Positions 9,711-20,897 of a stretch of DNA of 64,000 nt are shown here, piece after piece. The DNA is from Hemileia vastatrix (taxonomy: Eukaryota > Basidiomycota > Pucciniomycetes > Pucciniales > Zaghouaniaceae): contig JASXTE010000016.1 of the NCBI GenBank assembly GCA_030280995.1, positions 25,195,501 through 25,259,500 of the forward strand. The letters run 5' to 3'. The position numbers and the translations under genes were made by a program. The notes beneath the pieces were generated by a model, which was given only the letters and a program-made list of their open reading frames with translations, had not been told where the DNA came from and searched no databases. Position 1 is the stretch's first letter; every line of letters starts with the position of its first letter.

Positions 9711-10528
9711 TTAAGGTTTTGGTTTTAAAGGATATTTAAGTTGATAAGATTTTAGGAGTTCAGGGGCGTTAGAAACATTGATGGCTGGTTCCCAGGATGT
9801 TTTTTCTGAGTCATTGAGGAAGCCTTCCCATTCCACGAGGTATTGAAGTTTCCCCTCGCGGTTTCTTGAATCAAGGATACCGCTTACTTCCCACTCTAGA
9901 TGGTCTTCTAATTCGACCGGTTCCGGAGGAGGTTGGTTCTTGCACAGGTATATTTCTTAAGCCAGTTCCAGAAGAGATACGTGAAAAAAAGGTGAATAGC
10001 CTGCCATTTAGGAGGTATCTTGAGTCGAAATGCAGTTTTAGAGACTTCAGAGTCAATTTCAAATGGCCCCAAGCTTTTTTCAGCCAGTTTCATTGATGGT
10101 CGAGTCTTTCGAATGTTTTGTGCGTTGAGCCATACTTTGTCGCCTGGTTTAAAAGAAGGAGAAGTTTGTCGATGTTTGTCTGCCTGTTCCTTGTGCCTTC
10201 GAACCGCTAATTCAAAATTTGATTTAAGTTCCTCTTGGAGTCGTGATATGGTTCGAAGATAATTTTCCGCAGGATGATTAGTTCCTACATGGATTGAGTT
10301 GAATCGAGGATGTCTTCCATAAACAGTTTCGAAAGGAGATTGTTGTGTCTAAGATTGAGTCGAGTTATTATAAGCAAATTCGGCCAATGGTAACCATGTG
10401 GTCCAATTGTCTTGTTGGTAACTGACATACATTCGAAGATATGGTTCAAGGATTTGGTTGACCCTTTCCGTTTGCCCATCGGTTTCAGTTTGATAAGCTG
10501 TGGAGAGGTTCTTCGTGATATTGAGTTG
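9711..10528 (-). pseudogene. GyD integrase C-terminus with chromodomain
   Basis: From about 10510 the minus strand reads the end of the integrase core ([12 protein letters not shown]) in a shifted frame, then a GPY/F-like region near 10020-10100. From about 9925 to TAA 9711-9713 it reads a chromodomain (LEWEVSGILDSR, YLVEWEGF, SWEPA). Frame changes separate the parts. Chromodomains of this class guide integration to particular chromatin; here it is a relic. Confidence 0.8.
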
Positions 10529-11410
10529 TCAACACAGTTGAGTCAAGAATGTGGATACAAACAATGAGCCTCTATCTGAAATAATATCATTAGGTAAGCC
10601 GTGTTTGGAAAATACATATTCTAGAAACCATTTTGACAAATCTTCTGCAGTAGCAGTAGTAGTTGTTTTAATAAAAATAGATATTTTTAAAAATCTATCT
10701 ACTATTACTAATATAGCATCAAAATTATTAGAAAGAGGAAGTTGAGAAATAAAATCTATCAATAAAGATTCCCAAGGTTTAGAGGGAATAGGAAGTGGTT
10801 GAAGCGACCCATACTTCCGGTGACAGGGAGCCTTATTCCTATTACATTCGTAACAAGCTTTTATATAGGCCTTGATTTCCCTGGTCATACCTGGCCAGAA
10901 GAAATCCCTCGCTATTAACTGGTAGGTTTTATCAACCCCAAAATGACCAGCTAATGGAGAATCATGTCGACTATTGAAAATCCATAATTTAATTTCATTG
11001 TTGTTGGGTATGACTACTCTACCCTCAAAAACTAATAGACCTGATTCAATAATAAATCTTTCCGCCCCTTTCTTCAAGAGTATTTTGTCTTTTAACCCCA
11101 AAAAATAATTGTCCTTTGACTGAGCTTCAAGGATGTTGGATAGTGGATTTTGAAAAAATTGAATTGTCATCAAATTAAGTTGATGAGTCGTTAACATTGA
11201 TTTGTTGAAGATTGATTTCACATTTGCCTGGTTCTTGAAAGCAAATGCGTCCCCCCGCTGTCGATAAACGTTGTCCCGATGTGACAAGATATCTGGGACA
11301 ATGCAGTTCTTACCTGGGCAATAGGAAATAGAAAAAGGAAATTCAGACAGAAATTCAGACCACCTGGCTTGACGCCTGGTTAACACTTTGGAAGACATAA
11401 AGTATTTCAA
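10529..11410 (-). pseudogene. GyD RNase H C-terminus and integrase core
   Basis: An open minus-strand stretch of 293 codons that begins within RNase H (TRRQARWSEFLSEF), has an HHCC finger (HDSPLAGHFGVDKT then CYECNRNK) and the first two core aspartates (LLIDFISQLP, IISDRGSLF). It ends at a stop before the catalytic Glu, which follows in another frame. The tether sequence and finger match Gypsy integrases of the chromovirus group. Confidence 0.85.
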
Positions 11411-12879
11411 AGAATTATTGTCTGTTAAAATTTGAAAAGGACTATCTAAACTGAAAAGATAAGAGCACCATTTTTTAAGACAATGAATAATAGTTAAAAG
11501 CTCTTAGTCATGAATTTCATAATTCAATTCTGCTGCAATGAGTTTGCGTGACTCAAAAGTAACAGGATGAAACAATTTTGTTTGAGGATTTAATTAAGAA
11601 ATGAGCCCCGCAATAGCATAATCGCTAGCATCTGTCTTGACTATTGTCAAAGCAGAAGGATCAAAGTGTTGAGGAATTGGAGCTGTGTTAAACACAGTCT
11701 TCAATTCTTCGAATTCCTTTTGTGCTGTAGAAGTAAAAACAAAAGGAATATCTTTTCTAAGAAGAGAAGTAAGATTGGAAATAGTTTTAGAGTAATCTTT
11801 TATAAATCTTCTATAGAAATTGGCAAAACCCAAAAATCCTTTGATGGATTTAATGGTTTCGGGCTCAGGCCATTCCAGGACTTTTTGGGCCTTTTTGTCG
11901 TCCATTACTAAACCATCAGTGGATAATGTAAACCCCAAAAAATCAATATATTTAAGATGGAATTCACATTTATTGTGCTTGGCATAGAGACCATGATCTC
12001 GAAGGAAATTAAGAACCTATCTAACATGATGAATATGTTCATCCAGTGTCTTCAAGAAAATTAAAATATCGTCTAAGTAGACGACAACAAATTGTTTGAC
12101 AACATCTTGAAAGATGTCATTAATGAAAGTTTGAAAAGTAGATGGTGCGTTACATAATCAAAAAGGCATTACTAAATATTCAAAACTACCAAATCTAGTG
12201 CGCAGTGCAGTCAGTGGTTCATGACCCTCCGCAATGCGATTAAGATTGTAAGCGCCTCTAAGATAAATTTTAGAAAAGAAATTAGCACCATTAAAAAGGG
12301 TAAGAAGAAATGACATAGGAGGAACAGAATATGAATTCTTCTTAGTGACTGTGTTGAGCTTTCTATAGTCAACACACAACCTAAGACTTCCATCGTTCTT
12401 TTTTACAAAGAGAACACGGGAGCCGGTTGGAGATTTACTGGCTCTGATGAAACCTTTGGCTACATTCTTTGCAATGTAGTCTCAAAGAAATTGAGATTTT
12501 TCCTTCGATAAAGAATAGACAGGACCTGCCGGAGGTACTGGACCTATTAACTCTATCTGATGGTCCTAGGGTCAATGAGGTGGTAAATTATCAGCCTTGC
12601 GGATTGAAAAAACATCGAGAAAATCATGATAGATTTCTGGTAGAGTTGAATTAATGGTTTCAACTTCGATTTGGTTGTCCTCATCATCTTGAGAGAATAT
12701 GTTGAGGGAAGACCAGAATTGAGAGAGCATAATTTGATTGCTTTGAGGCAATTTAAATGCTCTTCGAGTGAAGTCATCGAGCTAGAAGGGTTAGCCAATT
12801 GCTCATTTAAAGAAAGATCAGATGCTTGCAGGTCATCTCGCAGAGATTTGTCCTCTAGCAGGACATTGTCAGGCGGGTT
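11411..12879 (-). pseudogene. GyD reverse transcriptase, interrupted by several stops
   Basis: Reading right to left: RT N-terminus with [12 protein letters not shown] and VDYRKLN (from about 12450, in several frames), open block 12379-12158, then a TGA after VMPF, the catalytic YLDD near 12072-12083, a TAG shortly after, open block 11938-11594 covering the RT thumb/connection and RNase H start (VKTDASDYAIAGL), then further stops at about 11590 and 11507. Order and motifs are those of Gypsy RT. At least four in-frame stops are visible. Confidence 0.82.
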
Positions 12880-13341
12880 TTATAACTCCCTATTTACCTT
12901 CATTGAAGAATCAGAAATATACTTAGTACGTGGGGTGATCAATCCCCGTGTCCAATCAATTTCAGGATTCCAATGCATTAAAAAGTCATGGCCAAGAATG
13001 GTATTGTCCAATATTGGGGCGTCCAAGACTGATAATTCCCACTCGAAGGGGGGAAAGTTCGGAAAGTTGAAAACCCATAAAACTTTCTTCCTGACCAAAT
13101 ATTTGGGTTCCTCTGATCCGACCAAATAAATTAGAGTTTGATCGATATCTGTAAATGTCAGCTGTAACTTCTCGGAAAAAGATAAGCTGACAAAAGAAAT
13201 TGAAGCTCCAGAGTCTATAAGAAAACTGAAGGGGATATCCTCCTTAAAAAGAATGAATCTCAAGAAATTTAAGGCAACCCTAGTCCTTAAGACATGGAGG
13301 ATCTGTGCACTGGGAGAGATAAGATAGTTTGCTTTGCACAC
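12880..13341 (-). pseudogene. GyD aspartic protease region
   Basis: 153 codons with the retropepsin signature LIDSGASISF (catalytic Asp) and, about 70 residues on, ILGHDFLMHWNPEIDW, the usual second conserved block. It stands between Gag and RT and was presumably part of one polyprotein; a stop at 12880 now separates it from RT. Confidence 0.78.
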
Positions 13342-13355
13342 AAGTAAACTATCTA

Positions 13356-14543
13356 CTAGTTTTTTGACTTCGAACTAGTACCTTCTCTTTCCTTCAATTT
13401 CACACAATCTTCCAGCTTATGCTTACCCCCACAATACATACATAACCCATTATCTGCTTGCCTCTTCATCTCAGTATCTTTAATTTCCCATGGAAGATCC
13501 AGTACTTTACTGATATTGCCTGGGGTTGAGCTTTTTGGTTGAGGTTTGTCCTTTCCCTTATTGGGTTTGGATTGAATCAAGGAGGATTGAGTTGTATGTG
13601 GGTGTGAAGAAGGTCCCGATTTAAAATTTAGGCCTTGAGATTTGTTGGTGTATCGACGATGTTGAAGTTGTCCTTGGTAGATGCCGTCAAGTTTGAGGGT
13701 TTGATCCATTAAATACGTTAAAGTAGTCATCTTCTGACCATGAATATTTAATTTATCCAGAATCCTCGAAGGAAGTCCTTTTCTGAAATGATACTTGAGG
13801 GAAGCATCATTCCAACCTACTGGAGTTTGAAGCGCTCTGAAGTTCGAGATATATTCAGAGGCTTTACCATTATCACTCATGCGAAGAATAATCAAGTTCA
13901 ATTTCCATGTTTTCAGTTTCATTAGGGTCACCATACAACGTGAAGAGTTGGTCTTCAAACTTTTCCCAATTATTAATAAGTAAATGGGTTTCAGTTGAAG
14001 TGAGCATGAGAAGATAAGGTTTGAACAATCTTGCTGCTTTCCAGCCAGGAATGAAGAAGCATATACAACCTTTGATCGGTCGTTATTGAAGGTTTGAGGG
14101 TCATTATGGAACAGGAGCTTGGAGGTTTGAAAGAAGGGTTGCAATCTGTCTGGATGTTCTCCATCGAATTCATCAGGAGATTTCATAGAAGGTGTTTTGA
14201 ATTTAGATCTCTCTGAAGACGTTGAATTTGAAAGAGTCTTCATGAAAAGTCTCATGAAATCTTCCAGAGAATTAGATGGTCCAGGTTCTGAAGGTTGACC
14301 AGAAGGGTGATTAGCAGGGACAGATGGTGCCTCGTGCATTGTATACTCTCCTCCTTCATCATCATTAGAATCATTAAAATCTTGTGGGATGTCTTCTACA
14401 GATTGGACTGAATGTTGCAGTTCCCTAAGGTCAAGTGGCTCCAAGGATTGAGTGCGGGAAACTGGCCAAGTGGCTGTTGGCCTGTCTCTGGTGCGAGCTC
14501 TAGTAGTAGCGCCCGTAGGAGGAGTACGTTGAACAGGTGCCAT
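13356..14543 (-). pseudogene. GyD Gag with two compensating frameshifts
   Basis: 395 codons from ATG 14543. A Pro/Ser/Thr-rich N-terminus is followed by a retrotransposon capsid region (DEFDGEHPDRLQPF, later NGKASEYISNF) and a zinc knuckle C-X2-C-X3-H-X4-C (CMYCGGKHKLEDC) near the C-terminus. Between about residues 168 and 228 the reading is unlike Gag, while a neighbouring frame gives typical Gag sequence (WEKFEDQLF, YGDPNE). Two indels that cancel each other therefore scramble about 60 capsid residues although the ORF looks intact. Confidence 0.8.
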
Positions 14544-15353
14544 TTTAAGAATTTAGAGAAAACACCTGAAAAGGGACGTAGTAGTGCAAAGAATGAGAAC
14601 TACTGAAAATTAAATTATACTGTCACCGGAAGACCTACGCACAAGGTCGAGGATGTTCCTGTAAGTGAGATGAGGAGTTTAGATACTTCTTTGAAGCACA
14701 GAGGGATGGTTCAAGGAAGTGATTTGAAGATGACTCAAAGGAAGAACTACTACTTCGAGATATATTTGAGAAGAATTCCAATATAGTTTAAAGGTAAGTA
14801 AAAATTCTTATAGTCTCACAAATGGTTGGAAACTCAACAATCCAGGTTTTAGGATTTAGAAATAATTATTGAGAAAAGTAAGAAAGATACAATAATAATG
14901 ATTTCACTTAAAGCTTTTACCACTTATTAACTATAAATATGTTTTATAATATAATTCTAAAGAATATAGAACCAAAAACCCAACCCCTTTTATATCCTTT
15001 ACTCCTCCTTGCATTGACCTCATACCCATCCACTATTCTGCACACCACAGACGATTAAAATCCATCCATTACACCTGGACCCTCCTCACTAACATCCATT
15101 ACACCTTGACCCTCCTCACTAACATCCGTTACACCTGGACCCTCCTCACTAACAACCGTTCAACCCCTTAATCCTCCACTATCCATTCCGTCCATGCTCA
15201 CTACCCCTTTTAATAATTCACAGACCTTTAATAAACGTTTTAGTGCACCATTTCATTGATTATTGCGCTGTGTGTTGCTTATTGAAGAAAAGACTGAGAC
15301 ACAGTATTGAGATATTGACTAATTTAGATTTAGAGTTTAGACTGACGTGGTTG
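14544..15353 (-). promoter_or_regulatory. Probable GyD leader/5' LTR region, no gene
   Basis: Upstream of gag. Contains a minus-strand TATA box (GGATATAAAAGGG at about 14984-14996) and three exact-length 30-bp direct repeats at 15063-15152. A possible LTR end (CCGGTGACA, minus strand) lies near 14620. LTR limits cannot be fixed because no matching left LTR is recognisable. Confidence 0.5.
15063..15152. repeat. Three tandem 30-bp repeats
   Basis: Units start at 15063, 15093 and 15123 with core TTACACCTGGACCCTCCTC. They differ at only a few positions and lie upstream (minus-strand sense) of the TATA box, where enhancer-like repeats are common in LTRs. Confidence 0.85.
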
Positions 15354-15478
15354 AATAGCGAGTACACAAAGGAAAGTCGCAGTTGCTATGGAGAATTGCT
15401 TTCTGCGCTTCGAGAATGGATTTAGACCTCTGTATTATTGATGTGATGAGATGCTTTTGCCTTGAGTGACACGTAGAG
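15354..15478. repeat. 120-bp direct repeat, right copy
   Basis: Matches 7650-7772 in the same orientation. Here the sequence before TAGCG is uninterrupted, so it represents the unoccupied version of the GyA1 insertion point; its right side is cut by the LTR starting at 15479. Confidence 0.72.
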
Positions 15479-15946
15479 TGTGAAACTAAAAGACTATTCA
15501 GAATTTTTATTGGGAATAGTACGGTGATTGGAAAAGCCAGATATAATTTAAAAAATTTTTCAAAATGAAAGTAAAGTTGAAAAATTCAAGATATGAATGT
15601 TTGGTCAGATTTATCAATTTCACAGGTCATATGATTTTTAAACGGCCAAAAAATAAAATTTAATAAAAGTCAAGAAGCTCAAGAACTTTTGGGACTTTTT
15701 CCCAAACTTTTACTATTTTTCTTATATTTATAATTATTTTTTATAGATTTATTAATTTATTAAGGTTTTTCAAAAATCTTTGATGAATTTTTTATAGGTT
15801 GAATAGATCTGGGCAGACTATGAAAAATAGTTAGGAAAATTAAGGATGAGTAGATCTATTATGTGTTTATTTTCTTGATTTTTAATTATAGATTTAAGGC
15901 TTTTAATTGATTCCGGAGGTCAGAAAGGGCTCCTTACAAGCTCCAT

Positions 15947-17358
15947 TGTAGAGTAGACTCCTACAGTCACCTTGCTGCAGGCAGAATCCAAGGGAGTTGG
16001 AAAAACAAAAAGAAGTCCCTGTACCTCTAATTAAATGTAAGATTCAATTAACTATGCTTTAAGATCTGCTTGAAGAGTAGGATAAGTTGAAAATCTGAGA
16101 GAAAGACTTTGAAAATGTTGGAAACCTATAATATAGGAAAAAAAAATAAGTGCAATAAATTATTACACCCTCAAAACAAATACCTTATACCAGATTAAAC
16201 TGATAAAAGTCACAGCAAATACTTAGAAAAAGCCGCAACACTTGCCCCAGAGACTGAAAATTACAGTAAAGTACCCCAGAAACTACACTTGGGATGATCT
16301 GTTCAAAGGTGCCTTATTAAGGGTCTGCCCCAGATTTACCCAGTTTCCCACCAAAATTAAAGAGTGTTCTTTATTATATTTTTATTTTATAAATTTTATA
16401 AGAAAATAAAATAAATTTGAGTCACCAAGGATGAGAGCTATCTAATGGTAACCTATATGTTGATATTTTTTATTATAATTGTTGTTATATGTTAAATATT
16501 TTTAATTATCAAAAAAGACCCTTATTATCAAAACTAAAAGACAAAAAACATGTAGAAGACTAAGATTCTCCCCCCCATATGATTCTCCTGTTCCAGAAAT
16601 TTCCAACAATACCCTACATGCATATGGTCTACAATAAACTATTGATCTAGTAAGCATAATAACTTTCTAACCAAATTTCGCCACAATAGCCAAACTTTTG
16701 GCACAGTGACCAAACTTTGCACTGGTGATCAGACTTTTCTTCAGTGACCAAACTTTGCCACAGTTCCCAGACATTTCTGCAGTGACCAAACTTGGCACTG
16801 GTGATCAGACTTTTCTACAGTGACCAAACTTTGCCACAGTGCCCAGACTTTTCTGCAGTGACAAAACTTTGCACTGGTGATCAGACTTTTCTACAGTGAC
16901 CAAACTTTTCCACAGTACCCAGACTTTTCTGCAGTGACCAAACTTTGCAAAAGTGCCTAGAATTTTCTGCAGCAATGACCAAACTTTGCCACAATGACCA
17001 ACTTCGCCACAGTGACTTTGCTTTTGAACTGGAAAATCACTGGAGCAAACCGGAGCGCACTGGAAAAAAATGGCTAATCCATGAGTACACTGCATCCAAC
17101 AAAAATACTAAGAGAGCCCTAGAAAATCCAGTAAAACCAAAACCCAATCCATGAAACCATCAAATAACAATAGGAATATCAACATATATCTATTCCAAAA
17201 AACCATAAATCCTCCAAAAAATCACCATAAATCCACCCAAAAAAAACCCAGTTAACTCCTTTCAACAAAATTAACACCTGCTAACACCATTATTTTCTTC
17301 CAACCAAGGTCCAATCAAATTTTCACCTAAGTAGCCTACCCAGATTTGGAATGCCACA
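15947..17358 (-). repeat. Solo LTR of the GyA2 family (1412 bp)
   Basis: TGTAGAGTAGACTCC at 15947 to GAATGCCACA at 17358 matches the two GyA2 LTRs (45616-46977 and 55455-56852) end to end. Flanking 4-mers are CCAT and CCGT, a possible 4-bp target duplication with one CG-to-CA change. It lies inside the GyA1-type solo LTR and is therefore younger than it. Confidence 0.88.
16690..17010. repeat. LTR-internal tandem repeat: 76-bp unit built of 19-bp subunits
   Basis: Alternating CAGTGACCAAACTTTGC, CTGGTGATCAGACTTTTCT, CAGTGCCCAGACTTTTCTG words recur with a 76-bp higher-order period. Shorter versions occur at about 46340-46480 and 56195-56400, explaining most of the LTR length differences in the family. 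Cys/Lys-rich minus-strand ORFs here are by-products of the repeat. Confidence 0.82.
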
Positions 17359-17962
17359 CCGTACAAACTCCGTCCAAGCTCTGGCCGCGCTTCAAAGGCA
17401 AAAAGGTCACATGACTGATTATTATGCATATAAGGCTGAAGACTGATTATTAATCAAGGAGAATAGTGGAACACAATAATATAACAGATTACAACAACAA
17501 CAATTATTCATATTTTTCTTTTTTCAACAAAATAATTAATTGTTTATAATACCATTATAAAATAACAATTTTACATAACACTTTAAATATTTTACTCAAC
17601 AACTCATAAACATTAACATATAGGGTATCATTAGAAAGGTATCAACTCCAGTAACTACTTTATAGTAGCTTTTTTCAAAAATTATTAAAATCTAAAAACA
17701 TTAAAACTTCATTCTTTTAAAATATTGTATCTGGTGTAACTTTATTGTTGAATTTCAGTTTTTTTGCACAGAAGAACCGCTCAATCATCCTAAAAAGTGT
17801 TAATTAAATAGGGTTTCATTCTTTATTATTATAAAGTAGAATTTTAAGCTTATTTATCTAAAAAACTCACAAATTCATTTAGAGGGACAGGGTTTTCTCT
17901 GATTATCCAACTCCTTTGGATTCTTCTTACAGCAAGGCAACTGTAAGAGTCTACCTACACCA

Positions 17963-19119
17963 TAGTCCCAATAATCACTGAATAAAACCAGAAAAAACAC
18001 CCCATTATTCAACCAATGCCAATTAAGACATAGCAAAAAAACACCAAACAGACCAACAAAGGCCTCTGCCAATTTTGGAAGACCACAATGTGACCTATCT
18101 TTTCTCAACACTACATTTTTTCTTCTTCTTATTGATTGACCATTAAAGATGCTAACTCAAGGTTTATGTGTCTATTCTTGAATATTGAACAAAATTTTGG
18201 TAAAATCATTTAAAATAATAAAGTGTGATGTTAGTATTACATTTCCATTACTTAGTTTCACCACAATTTTATTTTACTGTAATCCATATGACAGTTTGAG
18301 CCAGAGAAGTGGAAATAAAGTCATGCAACAGAAAAGACACTGCATCTTTTTAGCATGTGACTTTTATCAAACTTCTAGCATAAAAAAAATTCAAAAAATA
18401 GGAAGAAAAAGTAAAAAAATAAATAAATTCAAATGCATAAAAAAAACTGCCATCTTGACCACTGTGCCTCTTGAAGAATCTTGAGGGTATGAATAACCAC
18501 CTCCACATTTTCCCCCTAATGGAGCCATACCACTACCTGGCCTAGATAAAGCTTCATAAATAAAAATAAATTCATGTCAAAAGAGAGCACAAAGAATAAT
18601 TTTTTTCTTTGAGACATAAGGTTTTTTAAGAAATTTTTTTTAAATTTCAAAGTGTATAGTGACTATTGTTCCAAAATAAAGATTTTATTTACTTATTTCT
18701 GAATAAATGGTAAAAATGAGCCTCATAAATATTGAATGAAATAAATATATGATTATGGGGTATTAAGGGAAGAAAAAAAGAAAAAAAAAGTGACAAATAT
18801 GCTTAATATATCCATTATGTCATGAAATAAAGATATTAAAATTTGTGGGCCAAATTTCGTGCAAATTTTTAACAAAACTAAGTTGACATATTGTCAGCCC
18901 TTCATTAGCCCCAAGTCCAGCCTGGATGGGTCCCTGCGGGGTCAACAAAAGGGATTATTAAAAAGTTTACAGGGGAAAAAAGGGCCAAAACTAATATAGT
19001 TACAAAGATATTAAAAATTTTCTTCCTTTCTAATTATTATGGACTTGTATTTCTAATAAAACTTACAAAATTTAGTTTCTTTATTTAACCTTACAGTATC
19101 TTCAGCTAAAAGGAAAGTT
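17963..19119. other. No gene or recognised element
   Basis: AT-rich sequence. The ORFs at 17875-18111 (minus) and 18185-18484 (plus) show no domain, composition or homology that I recognise. A GC-richer patch at 18895-18945 (GGTCCCTGCGGGGTC) has no assigned role. Confidence 0.5.
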
Positions 19120-19299
19120 GATTCAAATAAACCTAACCCTAATTCTGACTCTTCTTTTCAACTTTGCACAAAAACTTGAAGAGTGATGATGAAAAGTTAA
19201 AAAAGAGAGAGATAAAAGCCTAGATAACAATCAGATAAGAGTTTTAGAATCCATATTCTCTAATTATGCAATATAAAAATGTGAAATAAGCTAAGTGAA

Positions 19300-19625
19300 A
19301 TTTGGAAAAAAAGGCTCAACTTCAAAGGTCAAAATCTCAGCAACCACTCAACCTAATTCAAACCTGTTTGTGAAAAATGGAAGATTGGCTTTAGTCGAGT
19401 ATTCAGTTATAGGACATGTGATTTAAATAATCCTAACCCTAATTTCTTACATAAAAAATTGAAATAAAAACTTAAATTGAGAAAAAAAGGCTCAACTTTA
19501 ATGGTCAATATCTCATCAACTGCTGAACCAAATACAAATCTGTTTGTACGAAATGAAAGGTAGCCTTCAGAAAAATCTTCAGAAAAAAAAATTTGATTCA
19601 AAAAAACCTAACCCTAATTCCGAGT
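19300..19625. repeat. Two tandem ~185-bp Harbinger subterminal repeats
   Basis: Each unit runs from AAAAAGGCTCAACTT through AACCACTGAACC-type sequence to CCTAACCCTAATT. The same pair is at 34400-34725 and an extra partial unit is at 19120-19200. Confidence 0.75.
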
Positions 19626-19751
19626 CTTATTTTCAAAATTTTACAAAACCTTGAGAATTAGTAATGAAGATTATAATAAATATAGTTTAATAAGTTCACT
19701 GTTATCCAGATAAGACTCATACATATATTTAAAATGAATTTTTCATAGAAG

Positions 19752-19756
19752 GAATG
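19752..19756. repeat. Target site duplication of GyC1 (GAATG)
   Basis: GAATG here and at 28933-28937 directly flank the two LTRs. A perfect 5-bp duplication, as expected for Ty3/Gypsy integration. Confidence 0.95.
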
Positions 19757-20897
19757 TGTCAGCCAGGCTATTCCAGGAGTCCAGTAAATGATATATAAAT
19801 TATAAAACCTTAAAGAGTGGGTAAGACTTGTATTTAATGAATATAACTTAATATTTTATTACATAATGAAATTATATAAGAATTTTATTATATACAAATG
19901 TTACATTAAATTTATTGGTTATATATATTTTTACATACAATTAAATTGAGCATAATATAATATATTCTACAAATAATGGCGCATTTTTATATATTTAATA
20001 ATTATAAATTTATATTAAATTAATTAAAAAACATATATTATAATTACAAGTGTAAATTTGATTTATAATATATTTAAATTAATTACTTAAATTTATATAT
20101 TAACTAATACCTCTCATATGATACTAAACAATTATTAAGGACGCTTCTTTTGACCCTTACTTGTGTTAGAAAAAACAAATAAATTAATTTGAACTAAATT
20201 GAGATTAATTGCTTGTTTTGTTGTGTCAAATTATTTTTTGTTTCACTTAAAATGTCCTCTAATCAGGATGTACCATCTGTTGGGAATTATATTTCTCATA
20301 GTTCCTATGTTTCCACTCTTGTTTAGTTATTTACTATTGTCACTTACTGATTTGGGGATTAATGGCGGGGAAATTGGATTCTTAATTGGGCTTTTAATTA
20401 TTTGTTTCATGTTTTTCTCTATATTGTTATGTTTCATTTACTCTTTTGATATATTTGTTTTATTCCATTCTAATCATTGTATTTACAAAGAGAGTAGCGC
20501 TTCAGAGGACCCATTGCCTATAAAAGGGCCTTGGATAATCCCCTGTAGCCTCATCACTTATTATACACTCAACAAATTAAATACAATTTTTATATTATGT
20601 TTATATTCTTTTTATTAGTAATAAAATTCTAATTAAAATTTTATATAACAATTTAAAGGTTGCTTTAAGTCTGATAGTAATTATATTGGTTGCCGCGCAG
20701 AATTCTTACTTAAATAATATTAATATTTATAAAACCAAATTGTTATCTCTTCTCAGCTCACTCGTCGTTGCCTTTCTCTCAATAAATTAAATAATTTTAT
20801 TAAATTTTATTTGTTTTATTACCCATACTCCTTTCCTCCTTCTCCTCCTCTCTTTCTTTCTTCTATCCTTCTCCTTCTTCTAGACGACCGGCCGACA
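19757..20897 (+). repeat. 5' LTR of GyC1
   Basis: TGTCAGCC to GGCCGACA. The 139-codon ORF at 20199-20618 recurs in the 3' LTR only because the LTRs are near-identical and has no recognisable domain. Confidence 0.96.
20517..20530 (+). promoter_or_regulatory. TATA box of the GyC1 LTR
   Basis: CCTATAAAAGGGCC in the U3 part; conserved in the 3' LTR (28552-28565) and in the diverged GyC2 LTR (minus strand, 45511-45523). Transcription would start about 30 bp downstream. Confidence 0.75.

Larger units (their letters stand above)
9711..14543 (-). mobile_element. GyD: decayed chromodomain Gypsy retrotransposon (internal region)
   Basis: On the minus strand, in order: Gag with zinc knuckle, aspartic protease, RT, RNase H, integrase and a C-terminal chromodomain, the arrangement of chromoviruses. 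Multiple stops and frameshifts make it non-functional. Neither LTR is clearly delimited: the right side (14544-15478) holds a TATA box and 30-bp repeats and is probably the 5' LTR/leader; the left side has been replaced or eroded. Confidence 0.88.
15479..17962 (+). repeat. Solo LTR related to GyA1, split by another solo LTR
   Basis: The parts 15479-15946 and 17359-17962 together (1072 bp) align with the GyA1 LTR 6550-7649: same TGTG start, CTTTTACTATTTTTCTTATATTT block, GAGTCCGG/GATTCCGG block and CAGCAAGGCAACTGTAAGAG end. Well diverged, so old. No internal region adjoins it. Flanks TAGAG and TAGTC are not a clear target duplication. Confidence 0.75.
19120..19756 (-). mobile_element. Harbinger copy H1, left part (subterminal repeats)
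   Basis: Aligns with 34320-34870 of the Harbinger element at 31093-37129. GyC1 inserted after 19756; the element resumes at 28938. Contains two diverged repeats of about 185 bp (about 19300-19620). No coding sequence in this part. Confidence 0.75.

Noticed and set aside
16805..17095. Cys/His-rich minus ORF in the solo LTR as a zinc protein
   Set aside because: Its Cys/His pattern is the 19-bp DNA repeat translated; homologous positions in the other LTRs are not open in the same frame.
18185..18484. 99-codon plus-strand ORF as a small gene
   Set aside because: No recognised domain, lysine-rich AT-driven composition, no neighbouring regulatory signal.
19120..19640. CCTAACCCTAA words as interstitial telomeric repeats
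   Set aside because: They occur once per ~185-bp Harbinger repeat unit, not as TTAGGG arrays, and recur at the same position in the other copy; a telomeric origin is not supported.
20199..20618. 139-codon ORF in each GyC1 LTR
   Set aside because: It is identical in both LTRs only because the LTRs are copies; Phe/Leu-rich composition follows AT content, it lies over the TATA region, and GyC2 shows no conservation of it.
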